A stretch of 64,000 nucleotides of DNA, taken from contig NW_027475143.1 in the NCBI RefSeq assembly GCF_051020985.1, positions 1,240,001 through 1,304,000 on the forward strand, in the 5' to 3' direction. This document shows, piece by piece, positions 33,290 to 46,970 of the stretch (its first letter is position 1; every line of letters starts with the position of its first letter). A program made the position numbers and the translations under genes. The notes under the pieces were generated by a model, which saw nothing but the letters and a program-made list of their open reading frames with translations, searched no databases and was not told the DNA's origin. The stretch comes from Nomia melanderi (Eukaryota > Arthropoda > Insecta > Hymenoptera > Halictidae).

Positions 33290-36200
33290 TATATCTGGTG
33301 ATATCTCGGGAGCTATTACAGATAGCGCAATAAATCAAAGTGCATTGTCTGCAGGAGGCCCTAGGGTATGAATATGTGCAGCGGGAACGACCTGGGACCA
33401 CCAGGGGTCGAGAAAACCACCGTCTCATGGGGTCTGACACTCAGGGTCAGTGAAAAATCCAATATATATCTGGTGATATCTCGGGTCCTATTACAGATAG
33501 CGCAATAAATCAAAGTGCATTGTCTGCAGGAGGCCCTAGCGCATGAATTTGTACAGCGGGATCGACCTCGGACCACCAAGGGTCGAGAAAACCACCGATA
33601 CATGGGGCCGGGCACTCAGTGTCAGGGGAAAATGCAATATATATATGGTGATATCACGGGTGCTATTACAGAAAGCGCAATAAATCAATGTGCATTGTCT
33701 GTAGGAGGCCCTGGCGCATGTATCTGTGCAGCGGGATCAACCTCGGACCACCAGGGGCCGAGAAAATCACCGTCTCATGGGGCCGGACTGTCAGGGTCAG
33801 GGAGAAAACCAATATATATCTGGTGATATCTCGGGTGCTATTAGAGATAGCGCAATAAATCAAAGTGCATTGTCTGCAGACGGACCTAGCGCATGAATCT
33901 GTGCAGCGGGATCGACCTCGGACCACCAGGGGCCGAGAAAATCACCGTCCCATGGGGCCGGACTGTCTGGGTCAGGGAAAAATCCATTATATATCTGGTG
34001 ATATCTCGGGTGCTATTAGAGATAGCGCAATAAATCAAAATACATTGTCTGCAGGAGGCCCTAGCGCATGAATCTGTGCAGCGGGAACGACCTCGGACCA
34101 CCAGGGGCCGAGAAAATCACCGTCTCATGGGGCCGGACTGTCAGGGTCAGGGAGAAATCCAATATATATCTGGTGATATCTCGGGTGCTATTAGAGATAG
34201 CGCAATAAATCAAAGTGCATTGTCTGCAGACGGACCTAGCGCATGAATCTGTGCAGCGGGATCGACCTCGGACCACCAGGGGCCGAGAAAATCACCGTCC
34301 CATGGGGCCGGACTGTCTGGGTCAGGGAAAAATCCATTATATATCTGGTGATATCTCGGGTGCTATTAGAGATAGCGCAATAAATCAAAATACATTGTCT
34401 GCAGGAGGCCCTAGCGCATGAATCTGTGCAGCGGGAACGTCCTCGGACCATCAGGGGCCGAGAAAACCACCGTCTCATGGGGTCGGACACTCAGGGTCAG
34501 AGAAAAATCCCATATAAATCTGGTGATATCTCGGGTGCTATTACAGATAGCGCAATAAACCAAAGTGCATTGTCTGCAGAAGGACCTAGCGAATGAATCG
34601 GTGCAGCGGGAACGACCTCGGACGACCAGGGGCCGAGAAAACCACAGTCTCATGGGGCCGGACACTCAGGGTCAGGGTAAAATCCAATATATATCTGGTG
34701 ATATCTCGGGTGCTATTACAGATAGCGCAATAAATCAATGTGCATTGTCTGTAGGAGGCCCTGGCGCATGAATCTGTGCAGCGGGAACGTCCTCGGACCT
34801 CCAGGGGCCGAGACAACGACAGTCTCATGGGGCCGGACACTCAGGTTCAGGAGAAAATACAATATATACCTGGTGATATCTCGGGTGCTACTACAGATAG
34901 CTCAATAAATCAAAGTGCATTGTCTGTAGGAGGCCCTGGCGCATCAATCTGTGCAGCGGGATCGACCTCGGACCACCAGGGGCCGAGAAAATCACCGTCT
35001 CATGGGGCCGGACTGTCAGGGTCAGGGAAAAATCCGATATATATCTGGTGATATCTCGGGTGCTATTAGATATAGCGCAATAAATCAAAGTGCATTGTCT
35101 GTAGGAGGCACTGGCGAATGAATCTGTGCAGCAGGAACGACCTCGGACAACCACGCGCCGAGAAAACCACCGTCTCATGGGTCCGGACACTCAGGGTCAG
35201 GGGAAAATCCAATATATATATGGTGATATCTCGGGAGCTATTACAGATGGCGCAATAAATCAAAGTGAATTAAATGCAGGGGGCCCTGGCGCATGAATCT
35301 GTGCAGCGGGAACGACCTCGGACCACCAGGGGCCGAAAAAACTACCGTCTCATGGGGCCGGACTGTCAGGGTCAGGGAAAAATCCAATATATATCTGGTG
35401 ATATCTCGGGTGCTATTAGAGCTAGCGAAATAAATCAAAGTGCATTGTCTGCAGGAGGCCCTGGCGCATGAATCTGTGCAGCGGGAACCACCTCGGACCA
35501 TCAGGGGCCGAGAAAACCACCGTCTCATGGGGTCGGACACTCAGGGTCAGGGAAAAATCCCATATAAATCTGGTGATATCTCGGGTGCTATTACAGATAG
35601 CGCAATAAATCAAAGTGAATTATCTGCAGGGGGCCCTGGCGCATGAATCTGTGCAGCGGGAACTACCTCGGACCACCAGGGGCCGAGAAAACCACCGTCC
35701 GATGGGGCCGGACTTTCAGGGTCAAGGAAAAATCCAATATATATCTGGTGATATCTCGGGTGCTATTACAGATAGCGCAATAAATCAAAGTGCAAGGTCT
35801 GCAGGAGGCCCTGGCGCATGAATCTGTGCAGCGGGATCGACCTCGGACCACCAGCGGCCGAGAAAATCACCGTCTCAGGGGTCCGGACTGTCAGGGTCAG
35901 GGAAAAATCCAATATATATCTGGTGATATCTCGGGTGCTATTAGAGATAGGGGAATAAATCAAAGTGAATTGTCTGCAGGAAGCCCTGGCGCATGAATCT
36001 GTGAAGCGGGATCGACCTCGGACCACCAGGGGCCGAGAAAACTGCCGTCTCATGGGGTCGGACACTCAGGGTCAGGGAAAAATCCAATATGTATCTGGTG
36101 ATATCTCGGGTGCTATTACATATAGCGCAATAAATAAAAGTGCATTGTCTGTAGGAGGCCCTGGCGCATGAATCTGTTCAACGGGAACGACCTCGGACCA

Positions 36201-39060
36201 CCAGGGGCCGAGAAAACCACAGTCTCATGGGGCCGGACACTCACGGTCAGGGGAAAATCCAATATATATCTGGTGATATCTCGGGTGCTATTAGAGATAG
36301 CGCAATAAACAAAAGTGAATTATCTGCAGGAGGCCCTGGCGCATGAATCTGTGCAGCGGGAACGACCTCGGACCACCAGGGGCCGCGAAAACCACCGTCT
36401 CATGGGGCCGGACACTCAGGGTCAGGGAAAAATCCAATATATATCTGGTGATATCTCGGGTGCTATTAGAGATAGCGCAATAAACCAAGTGAGTTATCTG
36501 CAGGAGGCCCTGGCGCCTGAATCTGTGAAGCGGGAACGACCTCGGACCACCATGGGCCGAAAAAACCACATTCTCATGGGGCCGGACACTCAGGGTCAGG
36601 GGAATATCCAATATATATCTGGTGATATCTCGGGTGCTATTAGAGATAGCGCAATAAACCAAAGTGAATTATCTGCAGGAGGCCCTGGCGCATGAATCTG
36701 TGCAGCGGGAACGACCTCGGACCACCAGGGTCCGAGAAAATCACAGTCTCATGGAGCCGGACACTCAGGGTCAGGGGAATATCCAATATATATCTGGTGA
36801 TATCTCGGGTGCTATTAGAGATAGCGCAATAAATCAAAGTGCATTGTCTGTAGGAGGCCCTGGCGCATGAATCTGTACAGCGGGAACGACCTCGGACCAC
36901 CAAGGGCCGAGAAAACCGCCGTCTCATGGGGCCGGACACTCAGGGTCAGTGAAAAATATAATATATATCTGGTGATATCTCGGGTGCTATTACAGATAGC
37001 GCAATAAATCAAACTGCATTGTCTGTAGGAGGCCCTGGCGCATGAATCTGTGCAGCGGGAACGACCTCGGACCACCAGGGTCCGAGAAAATCACAGTCTC
37101 ATGGAGCCGGACACTCAGGGTCAGGGGAATATCCAATATATATCTGGTGATATCTTGGGTGCAATTTGAGATAGCGCAATAAACCAAAGAGAATTATCTG
37201 CAGGTTGCCCTGGCGCATGAATCTGTGCAACCGGAACGACCCCGGACCACCAGGGGCCCAGAAAACCACAGTCTCATGGGGCCGGAAACTCAGGGTCAGG
37301 GAAAAATCCAATATATATCTGGTGATATCTCGGGTGCTATTAGAGATAGCGCAATAAACCAAGTGAGTTATCTGCAGGAGGCCCTGGCGCCTGAATCTGT
37401 GCAGCGGGAACGACCTCGGACCACCAGGGGCCGAAAAAACCACATTCTCATGGGGCCGGACACTCAGGGTCAGGGGAAAATCCAATATATATCTGGTGAT
37501 ATCTCGGGTGCTATTAGAGATAGCGCAATAAACCAAAGTGAATTATCTGCAGGAGGCCCTGGCGCATGCATCTGTGCAGCGGGAACGACCTCGGACCACC
37601 AGGGGCCGAGAAAACCACCGGCTCATGGGGCCGGACACTCTGGGTCAGGGAAAAATCCAATATATATGTGGTGATATCCCGGGTGCTATTACAGATAGCG
37701 CAATAAATCAAGGTGCATTGTCTGTAGGAGGCCCTGACGCATGAATCTGTGCAGCGGGAACGACCTCGGACCACCAGGGGCCGAGAAAACTACAGTCTCA
37801 TGGGGCCGGACACTCAGAGTCTGGGGAAAGTCTAATATATATCTGGTGATATCTCGGGTCCTATTACAGATAGCGAAATAAACCAAAGTGAATTATCTGC
37901 AGGAGGCCCTGGCGCCTGAATCTGTGCAGCGGGAACGACCTCGGACCACCAGGGGCCGAAAAAACCACATTCTCATGGGGCCGGACACTCAGGGTCAGGG
38001 GAAAATACAATATATATCTGGTGATATCTCGGATGCTATTACAGATAGCGCAATAAACCAAAGTGAGTTATCTGCAGGAGGCCCTGGCGCCTGAATCTGA
38101 GCAGCGGGAACGACCTCGGACCACCAGGGGCCGAGAAAACCACAGTCTCATGGGGCCGGACACTCAGGTTCAGGGAAAAATCCAATATATATCTGGTGAT
38201 ATCTCGGGTGCTATTAAAGATAGCGCAAGAAATCAAAGTGCATTGTCTGTAGGAGGCCCTGACGCATGAATCTGTGCAGCGGGAACGACCTCGGACCACC
38301 AGGTGCCGAGAAAACCACAGTCTCATGGGGCCGGACACTCAGGGTCAGGGGAAAATCCAATATATATCTGGTGATATCTCGGGTGCTATTAGAGATAGCG
38401 CAATAAACCAAAGTGAATTATCTGCAGGAGCCCCTGGCGCATGAATCTGTGCAACGGGAACGTCCTCGGACCACCAGGGGCCGAGTAAACCACAGTCTCA
38501 TGGGGCCGGACACTCAGGGTCAGGGTAAAATCCAATATATATCTGGTGATATCTCTGGTGCTATTAGAGATAGCGCAATAAACCAAAGTGAATTATCTGC
38601 AGGAGGCCCTGGCGCATGAATCTGTGCAACGGGAACGACCTCGGACCACCAGGGGCCAAGAAAACCACAGTCTCATGGGGCCGGACACTCAGGGTCAGGG
38701 GAAAATCCAATATATATCTGGTGATATCTCGGGTGCTATTAGAGATAGCGCAATAAATCAAAGTGCATTGTCTGTAGGAGGCCCTGGCGCATGAATCTGT
38801 GCAGCGGGAACCACCTCGGACCACCAGGGTCCGAGAAAGTCACAGTCTCATGGGGCCGGACTCTCAGGGTCAGGGGAAAATCCAATATATATCTGGTGAT
38901 ATCTCGGGTGCTATTAGAGATAGCGCAATAAACCAAAGTGAATTATCTGCAGGAGGCCCTGGCGCATGAAACAGTGCAACGGGAACGACCTCGGACCACC
39001 AGGCGCCGAGAAAACCACAGTCTCATGGGGCCGGACACTCAGGGTCAGGGGAAAATCCAA
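33290..39060. repeat. Segmental duplicate of about 22270-27690
   Basis: 33290-34585 matches 22270-23565 at +11020, and 35236-39060 matches 23866-27690 at +11370. In between, 34590-35200 matches about 17093-17703 (+17497). One monomer is missing here relative to III, and three monomers lost from III are present here. Rare shared variants include GGGAGCTATTACAG, GAATTTGTACAGC, GAAAATGCAATAT and GAATTAAATGCAGG. Confidence 0.85.
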
Positions 39061-40445
39061 TATATATGTGGTGATATCCCGGGTGCTATTACAGATAGCG
39101 CAATAAATCAAGGTGCATTGTCTGTAGGAGGCCCTGGCGCATGAATCTGTGCAGCGGGAACGACCTCGGACCACCAGGGGCCGAGAAAACCACCGTCTCA
39201 TGGGGCTGGACACTCAGGGTCAGGGAAATATCCAATATATATCTGGTGATATCTCGGGTGCTATTAGAGATAGCGCAATAAATCAAAGCACATTGTCTGT
39301 AGGAGGCCCTGGCGCATGAATCTGTACAGCGGGATCGACCTCGGACCACCAGGGGCCGAGAAAACCGCCGTCTCATGGGGCCGGACACTCAGGGTCAGTG
39401 AAAAATCCAATATATTTCTGGTGATATCTCGGGTGCTATTACAGATAGCGCCATAAACCAAAGTGCATTGTCTGTAGGAGGCCCTGGCGCATGAATCTGT
39501 GCAGCGGGAACGACCTCGGACCAATCAGGGGCCGAGACAACCACCGTCTCATGGGACGGGACACTCAGGGTCAGGGTAAAATCCAATATATATCTGGTGA
39601 TATCTCGGGTGCTATTACATATAGCGCAATAAATCAAAGTGCATTGTCTGTAGGAGGCCGTGGCGCATGAATCTGTGCAGCGGGAACGACCTCGGACCAC
39701 CAGGGGCCGAGAAAACCACCGTCTCATGGGGCTGGACACTCAGGGTCAGGGAAATATCCAATATATATCTGGTGATATCTCGGGTGCTATTAGAGATAGG
39801 GGAATAAATCAAAGTGAATTGTCTGCAGGAAGCCCTGGCGCATGAATCTGTGAAGCGGGATCGACCTCGGACCACCAGGGGCCGAGAAAACTGCCGTCTC
39901 ATGGGGTCGGACACTCAGGGTCAGGGAAAATTCCAATATATATCTGGTGATATCTCGGGTGCTATTACATATAGCGCAATAAATAAAAGTGCATTGTCTG
40001 TAGGAGGCCCTGGCGCATGAATCTGTTCAACGGGAACGACCTCGGACCACCAGGGGCCGAGAAAACCACAGTCTCATGGGGCCGGACACTCACGGTCAGG
40101 GGAAAATCCAATATATATCTGGTGATATCTCGGGTGCTATTAGAGATAGCGCAATAAACAAAAGTGAATTATCTGCAGGAGGCCCTGGCGCATGAATCTG
40201 TGCAGCGGGAACGACCTCGGACCACCAGGGGCCGCGAAAACCACCGTCTCATGGGGCCGGACACTCAGGGTCAGGGAAAAATCCAATATATATCTGGTGA
40301 TATCTCGGGTGCTATTAGAGATAGCGCAATAAACCAAGTGAGTTATCTGCAGGAGGCCCTGGCGCCTGAATCTGTGAAGCGGGAACGACCTCGGACCACC
40401 ATGGGCCGAAAAAACCACATTCTCATGGGGCCGGACACTCAGGGT
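39061..40445. repeat. Mosaic bridge of two imported pieces
   Basis: 39061-39790 copies 31711-32440 (+7350, HOR material with CCCGGG and GACCAATCAGG). 39798-40440 copies 35949-36591 (+3849, with GATAGGGGAATAAATC and the 174-bp monomer). Both joins are in register, so monomer spacing is unbroken. Confidence 0.8.
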
Positions 40446-41324
40446 CAGGGGAAAATCCAATATATATCTGGTGATATCTCGGGTGCTATTAGAGATAGCG
40501 CAATAAACCAAAGTGAATTATCTGCAGGAGGCCCTGGCGCATGAATCTGTGCAGCGGGAACGACCTCGGACCACCAGGGTCCGAGAAAATCACAGTCTCA
40601 TGGAGCCGGACACTCAGGGTCAGGGGAATACCCAATATATATCTGGTGATATCTCGGGTGCTATTAGAGATAGCGCAATAAATCAAAGTGCATTGTCTGT
40701 AGGAGGCCCTGGCGCATGAATCTGTACAGCGGGAACGACCTCGGACCACCAAGGGCCGAGAAAACCGCCGTCTCATGGGGCCGGACACTCAGGGTCAGTG
40801 AAAAATTTAATATATATCTGGTGATATCTCGGGTGCTATTACAGATAGCGCAATAAATCAAACTGCATTGTCTGTAGGAGGCCCTGGCGCATGAATCTGT
40901 GCAGCGGGAACGACCTCGGACCACCAGGGTCCGAGAAAATCACAGTCTCATGGAGCCGGACACTCAGGGTCAGGGGAATATCCAATATATATCTGGTGAT
41001 ATCTTGGGTGCAATTTGAGATAGCGCAATAAACCAAAGAGAATTATCTGCAGGTTGCCCTGGCGCATGAATCTGTGTAACCGGAACGACCTCGGACCACC
41101 AGGGGCCCAGAAAACCACAGTCTCATGGGGCCGGACACTCAGGGTCAGGGAAAAATCCAATATATATCTGGTGATATCTTGGGTGCTATTAGAGATAGCG
41201 CAATAAGCCAAAGTGAATTATTTGCAGGAGGCCCTGGCGCATGAATCTGTGCTGCGGGAACGACCTTGGACCACCAGGGGCCGAGACAACCACCGTCTCA
41301 TGGGGCCGGACACTCAGGGTCAGG

Positions 41325-43420
41325 GTAAAATCCAATATATATCTGGTGATATCTCGTGTGCTATTACATATAGCGCAATCAATCAAAGTGCATTGTCTGT
41401 AGGAGGCCCTGGCGCATGAATCTGTACAGCGGGAACGACCTCGGACCACCAGGGGCCGAGAAAACCACCGTCTCATGGGGCCGGACACTCAGGGTCAGTG
41501 AAAAATCCAATATATATCTGGTGATATCACGGGTGCTATTACAGATAGCGCCATAAACCAAAGTGCATTGTCTGTAGGAGGCCCTGGCGCATGAATCTGT
41601 GCAGCGGGAACGACCTCGGACCACCAGTGGCCGAGAAAACCACCGTCTCATGGGGCCGGACACTCAGGGTCAGGGAAAAATCCAATATATATCTGGTGAT
41701 ATCTCGGGTGCTATTAGAGATAGCGCAATAAACCAAGTGAGTTATCTGCAGGAGGCCCTGGCGCCTGAATCTGTGCAGCGGGAACGACCTCGGACCACCA
41801 GGGGCCGAAAAAACCACATTCTCATGGGGCCGGACACTCAGGGTCAGGGGAAAATCCAATATATATCTGGTGATATCTCGGGTGCTATTAGAGATAGCGC
41901 AATAAACCAAAGTGAATTATCTGCAGGAGGCCCTGGCGCATGCATCTGTGCAGCGGGAACGACCTCGGACCACCAGGGGCCGAGAAAACCACCGGCTCAT
42001 GGGGCCGGACACTCTGGGTCAGGGAAAAATCCAATATATATGTGGTGATATCCCGGGTGCTATTACAGATAGCGCAATAAATCAAGGTGCATTGTCTGTA
42101 GGAGGCCCTGATGCATGAATCTGTGCAGCGGGAACGACCTCGGACCACCAGGGGCCGAGAAAACTACAGTCTCATGGGGCCGGACACTCAGAGTCTGGGG
42201 AAAATCTAATATATATCTGGTGATATCTCGGGTCCTATTACAGATAGCGAAATAAACCAAAGTGAATTATCTGCAGGAGGCCCTGGCGCATGAATCTGTG
42301 CAGCGGGAACGACCTCGGTCCACCAGGGGCCGAGAAAACCACCGTCTCATGGGGCTGGACACTCAGGGTCAGGGTAAAATCCAATATATATCTGGTGATA
42401 TCTCGTGTGCTATTACATATAGCGCAATCAATCAAAGTGCATTGTCTGTAGGAGGCCCTGGCGCATGAATCTGTACAGCGGGAACGACCTCGGACCACCA
42501 GGGGCCGAGAAAACCACCGTCTCATTGGGCCGGACACTCAGGGTCAGTGAAAAATCCAATATATATCTGGTGATATCACGGGTGCTATTACAGATAGCGC
42601 CATAAACCAAAGTGCATTGTCTGTAGGAGGCCCTGGCGCATGAATCTGTGCAGCGGGAACGACCTCGGACCACCAGTGGCCGAGAAAACCACCGTCTCAT
42701 GGGGCCGGACACTCAGGGTCAGGGAAAAATCCAATATATATCTGGTGATATCTCGGGTGCTATTAGAGATAGCGCAATAAACCAAGTGAGTTATCTGCAG
42801 GAGGCCCTGGCGCCTGAATCTGTGCAGCGGGAACGACCTCGGACCACCAGGGGCCGAAAAAACCACATTCTCATGGGGCCGGACACTCAGGGTCAGGGGA
42901 AAATCCAATATATATCTGGTGATATCTCGGGTGCTATTAGAGATAGCGCAATAAACCAAAGTGAATTATCTGCAGGAGGCCCTGGCGCATGCATCTGTGC
43001 AGCGGGAACGACCTCGGACCACCAGGGGCCGAGAAAACCACCGGCTCATGGGGCCGGACACTCTGGGTCAGGGAAAAATCCAATATATATGTGGTGATAT
43101 CCCGGGTGCTATTACAGATAGCGCAATAAATCAAGGTGCATTGTCTGTAGGAGGCCCTGACGCATGAATCTGTGCAGCGGGAACGACCTCGGACCACCAG
43201 GGGCCGAGAAAACTACAGTCTCATGGGGCCGGACACTCAGAGTCTGGGGAAAATCTAATATATATCTGGTGATATCTCGGGTCCTATTACAGATAGCGAA
43301 ATAAACCAAAGTGAATTATCTGCAGGAGGCCCTGGCGCATGAATCTGTGCAGCGGGAACGACCTCGGTCCACCAGGGGCCGAGAAAACCACCGTCTCATG
43401 GGGCTGGACACTCAGGGTGA
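41325..43420. repeat. 1049-bp (6-monomer) tandem pair
   Basis: 41325-42370 repeats at +1049 (for example GCGCCATAAACC, ACCAGTGGCCGAG, the 174-bp monomer and CCGGCTCATGG). The units are told apart by CTCATGGGGCCGG near 41472 versus CTCATTGGGCCGG near 42522; the second form also occurs near 30277. Confidence 0.85.
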
Positions 43421-43984
43421 GGGAAATATCCAATATATATCTGGTGATATCTCGGGTGCTATTACAGATAGCGCAATAAATCAAAGTGCATTGTCTGTAG
43501 GAGGCCCTGGCGCATGAATCTGTGCAGCGGGAACGACCTCGGACCACCAGGGGCTGAGAAAACCAGTCTCATGGGGCCGGACACTCAGGGTCAGGGGAAA
43601 ATCCAATATATATCTGGTGATATCTCGGGTGCTATTACAGATAGCGCAGTAAATCAAAGTGCATTGTCTGTAGGAGGCCCTGGCGCATGAATCTGTGCAG
43701 CGGGAACGACTTCGGACCACCAGGGGCCGAGAAAACCACCGTCTCATGGGGCCGGACACTCAGGGTCAGGGGAAAATACAATATATATCTGGTGATATCT
43801 CGGATGCTATTACAGATAGCGCAATAAACCAAAGTGAGTTATCTGCAGGAGGCCCTGGCGCCTGAATCTGAGCAGCGGGAACGACCTCGGACCACCAGGG
43901 GCCGAGAAAACCACCGTCTCATGGGGCCGGACACTCAGGGTCAGGGGAAAATCCAATATATATGTGGTGATATCCCGGGTGCTA

Positions 43985-46438
43985 TTACAGATAGCGCAAT
44001 AAATCAAGGTGCATTGTCTGTAGGAGGCCCTGGCGCATGAATCTGTGCAGCGGGAACGACCTCGGAACACCAGGGGCCGAGAAAACCACCGTCTCATGGG
44101 GCTGGACACTTAGGGTCAGGGAAATATCCAATATATATCTGGTGATATCTCGGGTGCTATTAGAGATAGCGCAATAAATCAAAGCACATTGTCTGTAGGA
44201 GGCCCTGGCGCATGAATCTGTACAGCGGGATCGACCTCGGACCACCAGGGGCCGAGAAAACCGCCGTCTCATGGGGCCGGACACTCAGGGTCAGTGAAAA
44301 ATCCAATATATTTCTGGTGATATCTCGGGTGCTATTACAGATAGCGCCATAAACCAAAGTGCATTGTCTGTAGGAGGCCCTGGCGCATGAATCTGTGCAG
44401 CGGGAACGACCTCGGACCAATCAGGGGCCGAGACAACCACCGTCTCATGGGACGGGACACTCAGGGTCAGGGTAAAATCCAATATATATCTGGTGATATC
44501 TCGGGTGCTATTACATATAGCGCAATAAATCAAAGTGCATTGTCTGTAGGAGGCCGTGGCGCATGAATCTGTGCAGCGGGAACGACCTCGGACCACCAGG
44601 GGCCGAGAAAACCACCGTCTCATGGGGCTGGACACTCAGGGTCAGGGAAATATCCAATATATATCTGGTGATATCTCGGGTGCTATTAGAGATAGCGCAA
44701 TAAATCAAAGCGCATTGTCTGTAGGAGGCCCTGGCGCATGAGTCTGTACAGCGGGAACGACCTCGGACCACCAGGGGCCGAGAAAACCACCGTCTCATGG
44801 GGCCGGACACTCAGGGTCAGTGAAAAATCCAATATATTTCTGGTGATATCTCGGGTGCTATTACAGATAGCGCCATAAACCAAAGTGCATTGTCTGTAGG
44901 AGGCCCTGGCGCATGAATCTGTGCAGCGGGAACGACCTCGGACCAATCAGGGGCCGAGACAACCACCGTCTCATGGGACGGGACACTCAGGGTCAGGGTA
45001 AAATCCAATATATATCTGGTGATATCTCGGGTGCTATTACATATAGCGCAATAAATCAAAGTGCATTGTCTGTAGGAGGCCCTGGCGCATGAATCTGTGC
45101 AGCGGGAATGACCTCGGACCACCAGGGGCCGAGAAAACCACCGGCTCATGGTGCCGGACACTCTGCGTCAGGGAAAAATCCAATATATATGTGGTGATAT
45201 CCCGGGTGCTATTACAGATAGCGCAATAAATCAAGGTGCATTGTCTGTAGGAGGCCCTGGCGCATGAATCTGTGCAGCGGGAACGACCTCGGAACACCAG
45301 GGGCCGAGAAAACCACCGTCTCATGGGGCTGGACACTCAGGGTCAGGGAAATATCCAATATATATCTGGTGATATCTCGGGTGCTATTAGAGATAGCGCA
45401 ATAAATCAAAGCACATTGTCTGTAGGAGGCCCTGGCGCATGAATCTGTACAGCGGGATCGACCTCGGACCACCAGGGGCCGAGAAAACCGCCGTCTCATG
45501 GGGCCGGACACTCAGGGTCAGTGAAAAATCCAATATATTTCTGGTGATATCTCGGGTGCTATTACAGATAGCGCCATAAACCAAAGTGCATTGTCTGTAG
45601 GAGGCCCTGGCGCATGAATCTGTGCAGCGGGAACGACCTCGGACCAATCAGGGGCCGAGACAACCACCGTCTCATGGGACGGGACACTCAGGGTCAGGGT
45701 AAAATCCAATATATATCTGGTGATATCTCGGGTGCTATTACATATAGCGCAATAAATCAAAGTGCATTGTCTGTAGGAGGCCGTGGCGCATGAATCTGTG
45801 CAGCGGGAACGACCTCGGACCACCAGGGGCCGAGAAAACCACCGTCTCATGGGGCTGGACACTCAGGGTCAGGGAAATATCCAATATATATCTGGTGATA
45901 TCTCGGGTGCTATTAGAGATAGCGCAATAAATCAAAGCGCATTGTCTGTAGGAGGCCCTGGCGCATGAATCTGTACAGCGGGAACGACCTCGGACCACCA
46001 GGGGCCGAGAAAACCACCGTCTCATGGGGCCGGACACTCAGGGTCAGTGAAAAATCCAATATATTTCTGGTGATATCACGGGTGCTATTACAGATAGCGC
46101 CATAAACCAAAGTGCATTGTCTGTAGGAGGCCCTGGCGCATGAATCTGTGCAGCGGGAACGACCTCGGACCAATCAGGGGCCGAGACAACCACCGTCTCA
46201 TGGGACGGGACACTCAGGGTCAGGGTAAAATCCAATATATATCTGGTGATATCTCGGGTGCTATTACATATAGCGCAATAAATCAAAGTGCATTGTCTGT
46301 AGGAGGCCCTGGCGCATGAATCTGTGCAGCGGGAATGACCTCGGACCACCAGGGGCCGAGAAAACCACCGGCTCATGGTGCCGGACACTCTGCGTCAGGG
46401 AAAAATCCAATATATATGTGGTGATATCCCGGGTGCTA
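43985..46438. repeat. 1227-bp higher-order repeat, two units
   Basis: Units start at 43985 and 45212, and the next copy begins at 46439. Each has the 526-bp internal repeat (GACCAATCAGG monomers at about 44417, 44943, 45645 and 46170), GCGCCATAAACC monomers, AGGAGGCCGTGGCGC and the TGGTGCCGGACACTCTGCG monomer. Differences between units are isolated, for example GAGTCTGTACAGC near 44738 versus GAATCTGTACAGC near 45966. Confidence 0.9.
44415..44427. repeat. 176-bp monomer marker (1-bp insertion in hairpin 1 loop)
   Basis: GACCAATCAGGGG replaces GACCACCAGGGG, enlarging the hairpin 1 loop by one base while both arms are kept. Found near 32171, 32697, 39521, 44417, 44943, 45645, 46170, 51066, 51593, 52293, 52819, 55795, 57190, 57541 and 61037. 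It marks the 1227-bp HOR family. Confidence 0.85.
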
Positions 46439-46710
46439 TTACAGATAGCGCAATAAATCAAGGTGCATTGTCTGTAGGAGGCCCTGGCGCATGAATCTGT
46501 GCAGCGGGAACGACCTCGGACCACCAGGGGCCGAGAAAACCACCGTCTCATGGGGCCGGACACTCAGGGTCAGGGGAAAATCCAATATATATCTGGTGAT
46601 ATCTCGGGTGCTATTACAGATAGCGCAATAAATCAAAGTGCATTGTCTGTAGGAGGCCCTGGCGCATGAATCTGTGCAGCGGGAACGACCTCGGACCACC
46701 AGGGGCCGAG

Positions 46711-46725
46711 AAAACCAGTCTCATG
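46711..46725. repeat. 173-bp monomer marker (2-bp deletion)
   Basis: AAAACCAGTCTCATGG lacks two bases of AAAACCACCGTCTCATGG. Found near 31315, 43562, 46711, 49511, 53362, 55110, 56334, 58084, 58957 and 61930. All lie in the central and right parts, so the deletion probably arose once and spread with the central family. Confidence 0.85.
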
Positions 46726-46970
46726 GGGCCGGACACTCAGGGTCAGGGGAAAATCCAATATATATCTGGTGATATCTCGGGTGCTATTAGAGATAGCGCA
46801 ATAAAACAAAGTGAGTTATCTGCAGGAGGACCTGGTGCCTGAATCTGTGCAGCGGGAACGACCTCGGACCACCAGGGTCCGAAAAAACCACATTCTCATG
46901 GGGCCGGACACTCAGGGTCAGGGGAAAATCCAATATATATCTGGTGATATCTCGGGTGCTATTAGAGATA

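Larger units (their letters stand above)
40446..46970. repeat. Expanded copy of about 29250-33290
   Basis: 40446-42356 matches 29249-31159 at +11197, and 42368-45530 matches 30122-33284 at +12246. The change of offset is a gain of six monomers. It then continues with a second full 1227-bp unit and a 173-bp monomer near 46711. Rare shared variants include GGGGAATACCC, TTGGGTGCAATTTGAG, CCGGCTCATGG and CAGAGTCTGGGG. Confidence 0.85.
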
